Of a DNA stretch of 20,109 nt, positions 1-12,000 are shown in pieces (position 1 is the first letter of the stretch; each line of letters opens with the position of its first letter). Under the pieces are notes generated by a model. It did no database searches. It was not told the DNA's origin and was given only the letters and a program-made list of their open reading frames with translations. The stretch comes from Setaria digitata (Eukaryota > Nematoda > Chromadorea > Rhabditida > Setariidae). Made by a program: the position numbers and the translations under genes. The DNA is taken from assembly GCA_003640385.1 (NCBI GenBank), contig RCAB01000777.1, positions 1-20,109 on the forward strand, read 5' to 3'.

Positions 1-222
1 GCAGCGTGCAATATGTGAAATAACGTGTCATAATCGAAAAGGATAATGTCCAATTAACATAAATAATATTGCAACTTAAAAATGATAAAATGTAGATTTG
101 CTTATTACATGAAGGTGAATGATAAAACTTCGGAAAAGATGGATAGAAGAAGCAAATTGATAAATGGAAGGAAAAGTGTGTAAGGTGTAGTTTTGTTACT
201 TGATAAGTAAGACTGCTTACTG

Positions 223-286
223 AGGTCAAACTCTCCACAGGTCATCATCATCATTCACTGCTGAACACTTACCTCATCTTTGACCT
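223..286. promoter_or_regulatory. Cluster of three AGGTCA-type nuclear receptor half-sites
   Basis: AGGTCA is seen at 223-228 and again at 239-244 (direct, 10-bp spacing), and its reverse complement TGACCT at 281-286. They sit in one of the few complex islands of the window (about 180-440). AGGTCA is the established core half-site of nuclear hormone receptors. Binding here is inference, because the spacing is not a classic DR1-DR5 arrangement and the same stretch may be exonic. Confidence 0.2.
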
Positions 287-428
287 CGCGCCTCCTTGCT
301 ATCGTCAATAGTGCTGTTAGGGTGGCTGATTGTTTCTCCTAAATTCTCATCTGACAAACTACTACATTTCTTATGGACTTCTGATTGATTACAGTTCCAT
401 TTGAACAAAGTGGATACGGTATTAGTTG
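274..428 (-). CDS. Candidate coding exon, unknown protein
   Basis: Reading the minus strand, a possible acceptor (TCTGCTGCAG) precedes position 428. From there one frame is open for 51 codons and ends at TGA, 276-274. The peptide is hydrophilic and Ser/Asn/Glu-rich (for example KWNCNQSEVHKKCSSLSDEN) with no motif I recognise. A perfect donor consensus, GAG|GTAAGT, follows at 272-267, one base after the TGA, so the stop and the donor compete. A second frame, open only after an internal TAG, would run straight into that donor as ...REVKDE. The plus strand of the same island also has a good acceptor (CTCTCCACAG, ending at 240) followed by a short open frame, so even the strand is unsure. The island is distinctly less AT-rich than the desert beside it, which is the main reason to suspect an exon. 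Confidence 0.25.
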
Positions 429-478
429 CTGCAGCAGATTAAAAGATCTAAGAGATGATTACGTGGCTAGTAAGATTC

Positions 479-675
479 GAAGTGATGTGATGATATGGCT
501 GAGACGATAATTGAAGGTAAGTGAAGTGACGATATGGCTGAGACAATAATTGAAGGTAAATGAAGTGATGATATGGCTGAGACAATAATTGAAGGTAANC
601 TGAGACGATGAATTGAAGGTAAGTGAAGTGACGATATGGCTAAGACGATGAATTGAAGGTAAGTGAAGTGATACT
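479..675. repeat. 39-40 bp minisatellite, about five copies
   Basis: Units begin at about 479, 523, 562, a truncated unit ending at 624, and 625, followed by a partial unit at 665. The core is GATATGGCTGAGACAATAAT followed by TGAAGGTAAGTGAAGTGA. Lengths are 39 bp (523-561) and 40 bp (625-664, with one extra base in GATGAATTG). The first unit carries a 5-bp insertion near its start. The unit around the N at 599 has lost about 17 bp, so a copy may be collapsed there. Minus-strand open frames over this array are a by-product of a repeat length divisible by three. Confidence 0.9.
599..599. other. Ambiguous base inside the 39-bp repeat
   Basis: The single N interrupts a repeat unit just where about 17 bp of the expected unit is missing (GGTAANCTGAG). 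This is typical of an unresolved or collapsed tandem repeat in an assembly, so the true copy number may be higher. Confidence 0.9.
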
Positions 676-851
676 GAGGAGGCCAGAGACAAGTATGTGT
701 GACTTTGATAACAAGTTTGAGATCCAATGATCTTACCGATTTATTATTACACTTTTTCTTTTTTCATGCAACAATCATCGTAGCGATAAGGAAAAAATAA
801 AAGAAGATTTTTCTTTTGTTTTTATCAATATACGCATTTAGTTTCAGCTAA

Positions 852-873
852 ATATATATATATATATATATAT
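852..873. repeat. (AT)11 microsatellite
   Basis: Uninterrupted AT dinucleotides between AAAT and TTGAAATCC. Confidence 0.95.
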
Positions 874-2176
874 TTGAAATCCTCGATAATTATTTATTAA
901 CTAATTAATAATAAATAAATTATAAATATTGAAAGAAAAAAAGATTAATGAATAGATATTAAAGGAAAAAAAAAAAACTTTACTATCACCAGTCACAAAC
1001 ATCGTGCACTTCCATCTGTTTGATGTAAAATGTAAAATTGGAAATATTATTGATTCATTTCATCCTTTTCGAAGAAGAAAGCAAATTACATTTGTTTCTC
1101 AAATTTTCAAATTTCAATTATTTTTCTCTTGTCATTTTCTGCAACATTTCGTTTTGTATTACATTAACATTTTCTACAGCTGTTATGATTATTGTACAAA
1201 AAATTCAAACAAAAAAAAAAAAATCTCAACATAGTTCGTTTTTTTTTGTTTCCTTAAAAGACAAAAATTTGTCTTCATTTTTGTCAGTTATCATTGAGGA
1301 AGAAGATGGTGGCAAAACTATATTAATTAGATTGCAGCAGAATTAGTTAAATTAAAATTTCATACATGTAAAATATAATTTAATCAAATTTGTCATGTAT
1401 GCAATGTCGTATATCATATAAATTTTATTTTAGTCTTTTAGTTAATGCACAGAAAAAAAAGAAATTAAAAAAAAACACTTCATTTTCACACCATTTTTTT
1501 TTCCATTACTATTGAATAAAAAAGTAATTAATCAAAATAGCTTAAATAGCAAAAAAAAAAAAAAGAAAAAAAATTTCTATCATCACTATGACTTTAATTA
1601 CAATTATAATTCGTTTAGTTATCAAATTCAATCAATAATTCCTATGCTTTAGTTCATTAGATAACAACGCCGGTAGCAGTAATTAATTTGACACTTTGTA
1701 GGTAGCAGTTTGCTTATTTATATCTATTTTTTTATTTCGCCAAAAAAACAAAGAAAAAAAAATTGAAAATGAAAAATTAAAAAGCAAGAAAAATCATTTT
1801 TTTTTTCCTTCCAATTTTATCGTTCCACGTTCTTCCTTTTGCTTTCGTACTCTTTTCTATTGCTAATCAAATCATTTCTCCAAACTTTTTCACATTTTTC
1901 TGTGGAATGTTTCATTTACCAGCTGTTAATTGTAAATTACATTCCTTTCTTTAAAAAAAAAAAAAAGAAAAAAAAAGGGTAGAAAGGAAAAAGAAAAAAA
2001 AAATAACATTAAATACATGGCAGCAATTTCCTTTTGTTAAAACTAATTTTTCAAATTTATAAATTTGTCAAAACTATCAAGTGATATCATTTAAAAATTT
2101 TCAAAAAAAAATGAAATTTATTAAATTAAAATTCTAAATGTTGTTTTAAAATTTTATACACATTTAGTAAATGTAA

Positions 2177-2179
<3 letters not shown>

Positions 2180-2217
<38 letters not shown>
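2180..2217. repeat. (TA)19 microsatellite
   Basis: An uninterrupted 38-bp TA tract continues after one interruption as CATATATAC. It is self-complementary and the longest dinucleotide tract in the window, so its length probably varies between individuals. Confidence 0.95.
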
Positions 2218-2223
<6 letters not shown>

Positions 2224-3320
2224 TACGCACAAATAAAATGTTCTATCAGGAAAAAAGTTTGTTTGTAAAATAAACTGTTCGTTCGTCGAAATTCAGTTTG
2301 GTACAGAAGCAATCAATTTTTCCAATTTTTCAAAAATGATCCTGCCCACGCAAAAAAATAAAAATAAAAATAAAAGAATTGTGTGCACATTTAAAAAAAA
2401 AAAAAGTTGGATAAATTTGATTTGAAAAGAAAAATTCCTTTGCTTGGACAAATTATTTCGCTTTTTTTTTTTTCTTCCTTTCTCTTTCAATTTCAGGAAA
2501 CAAATTTTATCTTATTTTTTTCCGCCGAATATAGTGCGAATTCGTTTTTTTTTTTTTAAATTTTATTTTATTAAAATTAATCCAACAATTCTTTTTTTTT
2601 TTTCTTGCTCTTATGTCGGTATATTTTTGCATTCTTATTCATCCTATTTCTTAAAAAGAAGAAGGAAATTATTACTATTTTTACAGGAATTTAATTTTTG
2701 CAAGCGAAATTTAAAAAAAGGTGGATTTATTGATTTATTAAAGATTAGAGAAATAAAAAAAAAAGTGCAACGGTATTGAAAGACGATGTCTGAAGAAATG
2801 AAAATTAATTTATTCCTTTTTTCATTCTTTCTTTCTTTTTCTTTTTATATTGTAAGCAAAAAACTTAAATGTTATATGTGTTCGAAAGTTTCAATTTTGA
2901 ATTCGGATACAGAATTCATTTGTTTTTTTCTTTCAATTACTCTATTCATTCATTAAGCGTATGATTTTTTTTTTTTAAATTCTTTTCAATACAATTAAAT
3001 GATTGAATAATTAAAAAATCTTTTGATACAAATTTTTTCGAAAAAATTATTTCAAAATTTTTAGATTTCTTGATGAATTTTTTTTTTCTTTCAATGATTT
3101 AAAGCAACTATTGCTATCAAACTTAGCCTTAAAGCAAATTCAAATTATTTCAGCTACATAAAATGTAAAATGTTATTGCTATTTGGCAAAATGTTAAAAA
3201 TTTTTCAAAATGAAATTGGAATTATTTTGTATTGTTCAAAATAAAAAAAACAATCGCTTCACTTTAAAACATATTCAAAAATTCAAACTCAAAATTTTTA
3301 AGGAAAATGTCAGCGTTTTT

Positions 3321-3352
<32 letters not shown>

Positions 3353-3618
3353 TTTTTAAATCTTTTAACAAAAATAACGATTTTTATATTTAGTATCAAT
3401 ATCAGCAAATATTTGATCACTCGCATTTCCTAATTTGTAATAATATTTTGTTTAATATTTCATCAATTTTTAAACAGTGAATTGTATGAATGAATTTGCT
3501 GCTTTGGAATGAAATAAAATTTTAGAAAATATTTCATCAAGAAGGAATTATACTTTTTTTTTTTCAATCCAACACGTGAACAACTGTTTGAACATGCTGA
3601 ATCAATTAATTAGGATGT

Positions 3619-3625
<7 letters not shown>

Positions 3626-3651
<26 letters not shown>
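3626..3651. repeat. Poly(A) run of 26
   Basis: A pure A run between AATTT and GAACTT. No transcript-like sequence or target-site duplication is visible beside it, so I read it as a simple repeat and not a retrocopy tail. Confidence 0.9.
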
Positions 3652-3656
<5 letters not shown>

Positions 3657-6600
3657 TATCGAAACATATAATAGAAAAAATTTTTTCAACTTGAGAAAAA
3701 TCCCAACTGCTTTCAAACAGTTCGGTGAATGTCGAATAATTATAGAAAAATTTGAAACAATTAATTGGAAATAAAATAAGTCCAAAATATAATTATCATA
3801 TTGTAAATGTGAAATATAACAATATGGAAAATTTAGATATCAGTAAAATGAAATTGATGAATAATGAATGAAAATATATTTTCCAAAATTTATGCCTATC
3901 TAAACTTTGTTTGTTGAATGTTTTTTCTTTTAACGAAATTAAAGGGAAAAAAGGAAAAAAAAAAAAAGATTGGCAAAAGGAAGGCAAAATATTAATAGAA
4001 AACTTATATTATTGCAAAAGGCAAAGGTAAGAGGAATATCTGAAGGCAAAAGGTTTGATATTATTAAAATTCAAAACTCAGAAAGAAAAAGCGAAATTAG
4101 AAATCAATATTTAAACGAGTTTCTCTAAAATAAAAAGAAAAAAAAAATTTATATGAGCAAAGAATTCCTCCATTGATCATACTGATCTCATAGCAAAAAT
4201 TATTTCTTTTATTAGCTCAAGAGAAATCAGTCATTTTTCTTTTTTAAAAATTTTCCATATTAAATTCATTAATTTATTTTTATCGAACCTTTTTTTTTGA
4301 CTTAATTATTATCATTATTATTATTTTTTTACTTCTCTCTCTTAAAAATTGCTATATTATAAATCGAAGTATTTAAGTAAATACGATAATTAAGTTAGTT
4401 AGAAATTTAATGAGTAAAAGATTATTTTTTGTAACTTTGGTGAGGAAATGGAAATTAAATTTCACGGAAATTTTTCCAACAAGAAAAGAAAAGTAAAACA
4501 CCTACTGTTAAATGATAGAAAAACAAAAATGATAAAATGTGAACTTTACTCACAAATTAAAGTTTTACCGACCTGAAATTGCTATCTATCAAATTATCTT
4601 CTGACATATGGATAAATGAATGCTTTTTCTTTTGATCAAAAAAAAAAAAAAAAGACAAAAAATAAAAATATTTCAAAATATCAGCAAAAAAAAGAAAAAA
4701 AAAAATGTCACTCAATGATGTTACCTTTTAATATTAAGAAGTTCATTTTGAAATTCACCAAACAAATAAAAATATTCATCAAAAAAAAAAAGCTAAAATT
4801 CAAAATAAGCTTACACTGTGATGGAGAGAAGAATGATAAATAATTGCTATAATTAAATTAAAAAAAAAAAAAAAAAAGAAGAAATAAGCAAAATAACAAG
4901 TAAATACAAATTGCTCAACAAACAAGCTTTATAATTGATGAAATAAAATTGCAATGGAATGAGGGTTATTAGATGAGACAATCCGATTTGAAATACTCAA
5001 ACTAACCTTATCTTTTATCAAAATGTTATTCCATTCATTCTTTATGCAAATTTTGAAGAGTTTTGAAAAGATCTAAATGATATTCAAATTTCAGTCATGA
5101 ATAAAGCAGTGCATAATTTCGTTGCATGATTATTTGACCAAACAAAATTAATTTTGTTTCTGCAATTTCATCTAAAAAGAAAAACAGAAAAATTTTTCCT
5201 AATTGCTCAACCAATAATCAATGATAATGCAATCTGTTACCATTAGTAGATAGAAAATTAATTAAGCAATTAATCAATAGCCGATTATCAAATATTAACT
5301 AAATATTGTAACATAAAACAATTTAGCACTGCTAAAATCGCATAGAACAATTTTATTATCATTTCGAGAATAGAACAGCAGCCATAGTTTGCATATATGA
5401 ACAGCTGTTTACAGTGAAATTGTAAATGACTGATGGTCTTGCTGCTAATTATTACAATAAAAATAAATAGCAGAATAAAATTTAAAATTTAGAAATTGAA
5501 TTTGCTACCTATGTCTTTATCAAATGGCCCATAGGGTATTTCAAGATTTTTCCTATTATCTTAAAAATTTGTAATATTTTTCAAAGCAATTCTTTTTCAA
5601 TTTGTAGAAATATAAAATTACATATTTTCAAAGAAAATTAATTCTCTCAGCATTCTTTTAGCTTCAATCTAAATTTTTTTTTTTTTTTTTAAATTCTATC
5701 ACCCACTATTAACTACATAAGAAATTGTATTTATAGAATGATTGCAATGATTAAGATAATTATTATATCAGGTAAATGATTGGTGTTTTTTTCTTTGAAT
5801 TAAATATTTAAATGTTGTTTAAAAACAAAAATCAAAATGTATGGTTAAATTAGATAGGATTATAATTTATGCAATTTTGAATAGTCTATAGCGGATTTTC
5901 TATGCAATGCTAAATAATATATGGAAGAATATCGTCTCATTTCCATTATTTTAATACTATTAGTTTTGCGAAATTTAATATCAATTATTTCGAACTGAAT
6001 GAAATTAATTTTTATTAATCCTTTGCTCAAAATTTGCCCATTGGCTAGTCAGCAATGCTATCTTTAAATTCAATATTCTAAATTAATTTAAACTAATTGA
6101 CGAACATTTGGATCGCATCTTTTTACATGAAGATTGTGGAAAAATTACGGTGCAGCGATTGTTTTAAATAAGTGAAAAGTTATTTTCTATCACTAATTTG
6201 ATGATGACATTTGTGAAAAATTTCCGAAAATTGGTGAATTTAATTAAAATTAGTGAAAAACCTTCAAGTAATATGTACAATTTTTTTTTTGAAAAAATCT
6301 TTTTTTTTTTCTCTCGTTCTCCTATGCATATTTGAGCAAAATATTAAATTATGGAAAATATTTGCAACTCAAAAAATTTGTTTTTACTTTTATTTAAAAA
6401 ACTGGAAAAGAAACTTTATAAAGTGAACATTAGTGAACTAGAAAAAAAAAAAAAAAAACAAAGGGTAGAAAATGGAGAATTTATTCATCGATATCAGTTA
6501 CGCATATTAATTAATTAAGCGACATATCAGAATCTCATTGCTTATCATTTTGATTCATTGATAATTATGATTTTTAATATGCTACAGATGAGCAGTGACA

Positions 6601-7535
6601 ATCTTGAAAGATTATACATTATTTTACATAGCATATTATCATGTTGTGCAAGTAGTGATAAAAATTGATAATACTGTGATCAAATTAATCTACCATTTAA
6701 AAAATATATTCCTTTTTCTTTTTCAAATTCGGCAATATTGCATATCAGTAGATGATGGTAACAAACAATATTACGATATTAGAATGTGATAAAGACTGAT
6801 AATGGGTGTGATCAAGAAAAGAAACAACAAAATGGCGAAAACATTACAATGGGCAATAATTATTACAATCAGGTGAAAAATTAGCAGATCATAGCAGGAA
6901 AAAAAAAGAATAAATAATACTAAGAATTTTTCAATTCTTGAATCATAAAAATATCAAAAGGGAAGAATCCTAAAAAATAAAAAATAAAAAAATAAAAAAA
7001 AATAATTGCTAACTTTCTGAAAAGTTTAGCAAAAATTACTATCGATTTTCAACTAAATGCGTAAAAAATTTAATAATTGTTGAATTACAAAAGTGAAAAG
7101 AAAACGAAACTTCCAGAAAACATTTGCAATTTTACATTCGAAGCAAGAATTTAATTTAAAAAAAAAAGACAAATGAAAGAAAAAAAGAAAAAATTTAGGA
7201 ATTAAAAACGGAAGGAGCGAAGGTGAGAGAAAATGCAGGAGGAGAAAATTAAAATAACGTAACAATTCAACAATTTTTTTTTTTTTTTTAACCAAAATTA
7301 AATGATAGAAAAAATCAGTAGCAAAAAAAATATTTTTTAATCCTCATTAAGTAATTAACAAATGAACTAAATAAAACAACTAAAACTCTTTATTTTAGCT
7401 GAAAAAAAAAAACGATAAAAATCTGTGAATTGCAGGTTATATTATTTGGAATTGAGTGTTTAATTTTGATCAGAATTGATTATTTTTGTTTGACAGTAAA
7501 ATTATGTGCATTTTCTATCTTACGTAGATTTAGTG

Positions 7536-7640
7536 TTAAATAAAAATATAAAATAAATAATAATAAAAAATAAAAATAGAAAAAAATAAATAAAAATAAA
7601 AAAATAGAAGAGAGAGAGAGAAAGAGAGAAAAAAAAAGGA
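7536..7640. repeat. A-rich low complexity with a (GA)n core
   Basis: About 105 bases of TAAAAATAAA-type simple sequence, with a GA-dinucleotide segment near 7608-7621 followed by AAAGAGAGAAA. Almost every base on the plus strand is a purine or a T within TAAA. The minus-strand open frame across it (7480-7677) is a Phe/Leu/Tyr artefact of this composition. Confidence 0.8.
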
Positions 7641-8120
7641 AGAAATAAATAATAAATTGCTTATTTTGGTCCATCAAAAAGCGGAAACTAAAAAAAAAAA
7701 ATCAAGATAAGACAAGAAAATTTAATTACTGTCGATTAAAATTCATTTATTCACTTCTTTTTATTTATTTTTTGTCACTTTTGCTGCGAGCATTTCATTC
7801 AGAAAGAAAGTGACACACATAAACAATAATTGAAAATAGAAAAAAAAAAAAAACGATAAAATTAGCTAAAAGCTAAAATTGATGCTATCAGAAATGGAAT
7901 TCTAATTAGAAATTATTGCCCATTGGATTATCGTCCAAATATTTTAATTTAACGGAAATGTTTGAATGAAAATAATGAATGGTGCGTGCTGATAAAAGTA
8001 GTGGTAAAATAATGAATATGATTACTGTGTAAATCAGAAATGAATATAAATTTAAAATGAATGAGATTTTCACCTCTCTTCTCTCTCACTCTTTTTCCTT
8101 ATAAAAGAAAAAGGAAAAGG

Positions 8121-8148
8121 AAAAAAAAAAAAAAAAAAAAAAAAAAAA
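8121..8148. repeat. Poly(A) run of 28, longest homopolymer here
   Basis: A pure A run preceded by AAAGGAAAAGG. It lies about 25 bases from the first bases of the complex 8150-8340 island. Confidence 0.9.
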
Positions 8149-8172
8149 CTTTCTAATAAGTCTAACGGGAAG

Positions 8173-8319
8173 CTATAGCTTATCCGNAAAATAAACTTTC
8201 AATTGAATAAAAATTTTTGCAATCGATTCGATACAAGCAGTTTGAAATTCAGTCGACAGAACGACGAAGAAATAAATAATTTTTCTCGGATAATAATTGC
8301 GAATGTCATCGTCCGTCAT
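8173..8319 (-). CDS. Possible small ORF, 48 residues, unknown
   Basis: On the minus strand an ATG at 8319-8317 opens a 49-codon frame that ends in TAG at 8175-8173 and crosses the ambiguous base 8187 (codon NCG). The peptide begins MTDDDIRNYYPRKIIYFFVV and ends ...DKL. It is balanced in composition, with an acidic start and a hydrophobic IIYFFVVL stretch at about residues 14-21. The same frame is open for a few codons upstream of the ATG. The frame falls in a locally less AT-rich island (about 8150-8340) within the desert, which is why I list it. I see no splice acceptor or donor at its edges and no family resemblance. It could equally be a conserved non-coding element or chance. Confidence 0.2.
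   Translation of the reverse strand: MTDDDIRNYYPRKIIYFFVVLSTEFQTACIESIAKIFIQLKVYFXDKL
8187..8187. other. Ambiguous base
   Basis: A single N between CCG and AAAATAAAC, inside the small minus-strand frame 8173-8319. It affects the first base of one codon only. Confidence 0.95.
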
Positions 8320-8400
8320 CCCTTTGTTACGTTTGGCAATTTTTGAATTTAATTAATGTTATGGATGAAAAAAAAAAAAAAAAAAAACAAAAAAACAAAA

Positions 8401-8523
8401 AGTTATTATTTTTTCAAAAAGAAAAGAATGAATGAAAATTACCAAGAAATTTTGTGAATGGGAAAAATTATTATATTTTTTTGAAAAAAAAAAAAAAGAA
8501 GAACGAATGAAATTACCAAGAAA
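8401..8523. repeat. Diverged tandem duplication, 74-bp offset
   Basis: The block 8401-8449 (TTATTATTTTTTCAAAAAGA through AATGAAAATTACCAAGAAA) recurs at about 8467-8523 as TTATATTTTTTTGA, an A run, then CGAATGAAATTACCAAGAAA. TTACCAAG is at 8439-8446 and 8513-8520, a 74-bp offset. The copies differ mainly in A-run length, which suggests an old local duplication. Confidence 0.6.
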
Positions 8524-8884
8524 AAAAAAAAACAAAATAAATTACTATTCACTAATTAACTAAAATTTTTAAGCAATTACTAGTCAATGATAATAAATAA
8601 GATTTTATTCTGATATTCTTTCTACGATATAGTGAAAAAAAAAAAAAAAAAAGAAAAAGAAAATCAGGTATTTTAATTTCCGATAAATTTTGAAACACAT
8701 TTGTTAATTGAGAATTTTGAACAAACTATTATCGAACAATTATTTGCCATCAGAATTTTTCAAGTAATTAAAAAAGAAATAAATTAAAACGGCTATGCTT
8801 TTTTTTTTTTTTTTGAGTACTAAAATTGTGTAAATTATTTATTTCCCTATTAATTTCTTCTTTCAATCACGTGCCATTTACTGC

Positions 8885-8909
8885 TTTTTTTTTTTTTTTT
8901 TTTTTTTTT
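8885..8909. repeat. Poly(T) run of 25
   Basis: A pure T run between CTGC and AGCGTC. Although TTTTTTAG resembles a splice acceptor on the plus strand, the sequence after it has no sustained open frame. Confidence 0.85.
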
Positions 8910-9065
8910 AGCGTCAAAATATTTGAATCTACTGATTAAAAAATGGCAAATGAAAAATTAATTAGTTTTGATAATTATCAAGCAGAACTTTATACTCAAA
9001 ATACTATATATATATTATTACTACGTTCTACCCATAACATATTTTACTCATATAAGAAAAAATAG

Positions 9066-9085
9066 ATAAATAAATAAATAAATAA
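9066..9085. repeat. (TAAA)n microsatellite, about five units
   Basis: GATAAATAAATAAATAAATAAA gives close to five perfect TAAA units within A-rich DNA. It supplies several AATAAA polyadenylation-like hexamers that need not be functional. Confidence 0.85.
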
Positions 9086-12000
9086 ACTAAGTAAAGCAAT
9101 TGGCGCTTATCAGAAATAAATGAAACTTTTTTTTTTTCAAATCAATTTATAATCAGAAGTTATCAGTAAATGCTGAATAACTTATACATTTAATAAAATT
9201 TCTTTATCTCTTTCAATATACGAAATGCATCAATCTACTTGAACTGTTTTTCTTCTTTTTTTTTTTTTTCTTTTTTTAATCAACTTTTTGCTGATAACTT
9301 TCTGAAATGATAAAGAAATGAAGCAGTAATGTTAATTTAAAAATGTTCAGCTGAATTTCTCTAATAACGATCTGAATATAGTTGCAAATAGCTCTTCCTT
9401 TTTTTCTCAAGAAAAAAGTGAGAAAAAAATTTTCCGTAAGATTAGATAAATGGCTGAATGGGAAGAAAAAAAAAAAAAAGAAATTTTGTTAATGCATCTT
9501 AGATGAATCAACAACTTTAATTTAAAATAAAATAAAAAAAAAAAAAAAAAAAAAAGGGAAAAATAAAATGATAACTGATTTGATTTGTTTGATAAAAAAG
9601 TTAAATTTTTACTCTTAAGAAATGCTATTTCTAATTTTTTCTTTTTTTTATTTTTAAAGAAGGTAAACTCTACAAATATGATGATTGCTGATTAGCCAGC
9701 TAATGATATTTACATTATCAGTTTCAGTTATAAAAAAGCAAAACTTTAATCAGTATCTAAAATTTGAAATTTTCAGGAAACCAATCAGAAATTTTTTTTT
9801 GGACACCAATTGTCGACTAATATTCTATTTCTATCATTCTTCGCTGTTCTGTCTATTAATATTCTCGTTAATTACTTTTTGTTAATTAAAAAGAAAAGAG
9901 AGAGAAGTAAGGCGGAAGCAAAAAAATTTTTAATGGCTTTTTTTTTTCCCTTGCAGCAAACCAAAATTGAAGTAATTTCATTTAATGTTTGACGTTAATT
10001 TTCTGTAACTAAAAAAAAAAAAAAGAAAACTTCTTATTTGTTCGGCAAATTATCAACAGCAATAAACAAGCAAAAATTTAAAATATTTTCATCTCCAAAA
10101 AAATTAAATTGTTTCTTCTATATTTCGATCATACATTTAAAAAAAGAAGAAAAAAAAAACATAATGCGTATTTTTTATCACTGAAATGAAATGGATTTTA
10201 TTAAATTTTTCAAATTTTATTTTTTCCAGTACGAAAATTATAAAATTCCATTGCGAATTTCAAGTCAATTTTTTTTCTTTTTTTAGCATTTTTTCTTTTT
10301 TTTTTTTTTTTTTTTGTTGCAAATTTTTATCAGTGCAAAATATTTCACAGTGAATATATTCAATTTGAAGCATTCCTATTTAAAAATATTGCAGTACAAA
10401 ATCGAAAGATTCCATTTAAATATCATTTTAAATGTTTATAAAATATTTAAATCATTGAGAAAAATAAAAAAAAAATGATATAAATTCGAAATTTGCAACA
10501 ATAAAAATTGCAAAAAGAAAAAAAAAAAGAAAAAGAAAAGAAGAAAACTGACTTTACGCAAACTTTCATCATTGTATTTAAAATTGAAAAAAAGGAATAG
10601 AAGAAATAGGAAAGATTTTTGAAATGACATCAATTTTTTATTACAACAAGGAAACAAAAATATTTCACGAAATTATCATGATAATGCTAAAAGACTCAAA
10701 TGGCAGTGCAATATTTGTCAACATTTACATTTTTTTTTTTTTTTTTAATCTACTTAATTATTTTTGAAGATAAAATTTGCAACAAATTAAATTAAATTAC
10801 ATTAATTATTATGAAATAATTGCTAATGGTTAGTAGGCAGAAAATTTTTATGCTAATTTTAGAATTAAGAAAAATAAATTTGAAATGATTTTGCTAAAGA
10901 TTTTGCAAATATTATAATTGGATGATCCATGGACAAAATTGGATAATTTGAATAGCGAATACAATCATTTTAGCAATTTTAACAATCGTACAATGTTCCA
11001 AATGATTTTTTAAGAAAGTAGGCAAAAATCATTATTTTTATATTAATGTTAATGCTTTTTGTTAATTAATCATAAAGGAAGCATGCATACTTAAATATTA
11101 ATTGGTATTTAAAAAAGTATTAAATAAAAGAATCAATCGAAAATAATGATGAAAAAAAAAGGAAGCAAAAGAAAGACGAAAAAAAAAATGTAGAATGGAA
11201 AATGATAGCAATTTCGCAAGAATGAAAAAGGCATTTTGAAATTCGAAATTGATTAAAAAGTCAATAAAATTTAAATGCTATTCATTTTTCAAGTTTTTTC
11301 ACTTTTTTAGACTCTTGCACTTACAACTTTCCTTCTCTTCCTTTTTTCACATCAGATTTAGAAGTATAGAAAGATGAACTTTTTTTTTCTAAAATATACA
11401 TTTTTAACTGAACTGCTTGAAAAAGTTTTGTTTTTCTTTCCTAATTTTTCAGATAAATTAATAAAATTTTTAATATTTTGTATAGTGTCTTAGAAATCAG
11501 TGGCAATTACATTTTGTTCTTTCTTTGATAACTGTGATAATGAATGATATGAAATGAAATCACTGAAGCACAAAATATATGCATATTTAAAATTAATTTC
11601 AAAAAGCAAAAAAAAAAAATTGTCAAATTGCATATGTTAGTTTTACTCTATTTACAATGCTACAAATTTTCACAAACATAAGAGTATTGTTGAAAATTTT
11701 CAGTTAATTAATTATTTCGTAAGTAAAGATTTTTTTCTTTCTTTTTTTTTGTTCGATTTAACAAAAAAAAAAGAAGAAAGTACAAAAGGTGTTAATTAAA
11801 AATTTAATAATTTACAAATTTGCTTTGTTATGGGAAAGAATTAAAAATAAATCGAAATTTCGGAAATTTTATATCAATAAACGGATGGATGATTACTTTT
11901 ATTGATAACATATTTCTGATATAAATCATAAAAAAATCTTAGGAATTTTTTGCTCAGCCAGCAATATGAATCATTTTGTAAAATGGAAATTTATACATTT

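Larger units (their letters stand above)
720..8160. other. AT-rich gene desert
   Basis: I see no credible gene in these 7.4 kb. The open frames present (for example 1004-1346, 2293-2779, 3796-3987, 4616-4843, 6595-6789, 7053-7295 and 7480-7677) translate mainly to Phe/Leu/Ile or Lys/Asn/Ile runs dictated by homopolymers. They show no domain and no splice-bounded shift in composition. The stretch holds many A or T runs of 10-26 bases, two (AT)n tracts and A-rich simple sequence, interleaved with TCA/AAT/GAA-rich unique sequence that looks like intergenic or long-intron DNA. Isolated plus-strand GTAAG-like sites, such as CAAAG|GTAAGAG near 4026, occur without an open exon before them. Confidence 0.6.

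Noticed and set aside
206..221. Inverted repeat AGTAAG-ACTG-CTTACT
   Set aside because: Six-base arms are common by chance at this composition.
1004..1346. Two overlapping plus-strand frames of 76 and 102 residues
   Set aside because: Composition is Phe/Ile/Lys dictated by AT richness and a poly-A run; no domain, no splice signals.
2444..2779. Plus-strand 111-residue frame
   Set aside because: Dominated by poly-Phe from T runs; codes for low-complexity sequence only.
3626..3651. Poly(A) as the tail of a retrotransposed copy
   Set aside because: No target-site duplication and no transcript-like or coding sequence upstream; similar runs occur throughout.
6660..6815. Short direct repeat TGATAATACTGTGATCAA / TGATAATGGGTGTGATCAA
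   Set aside because: Two imperfect copies of under 20 bp about 130 bp apart in AT-rich DNA; within chance.
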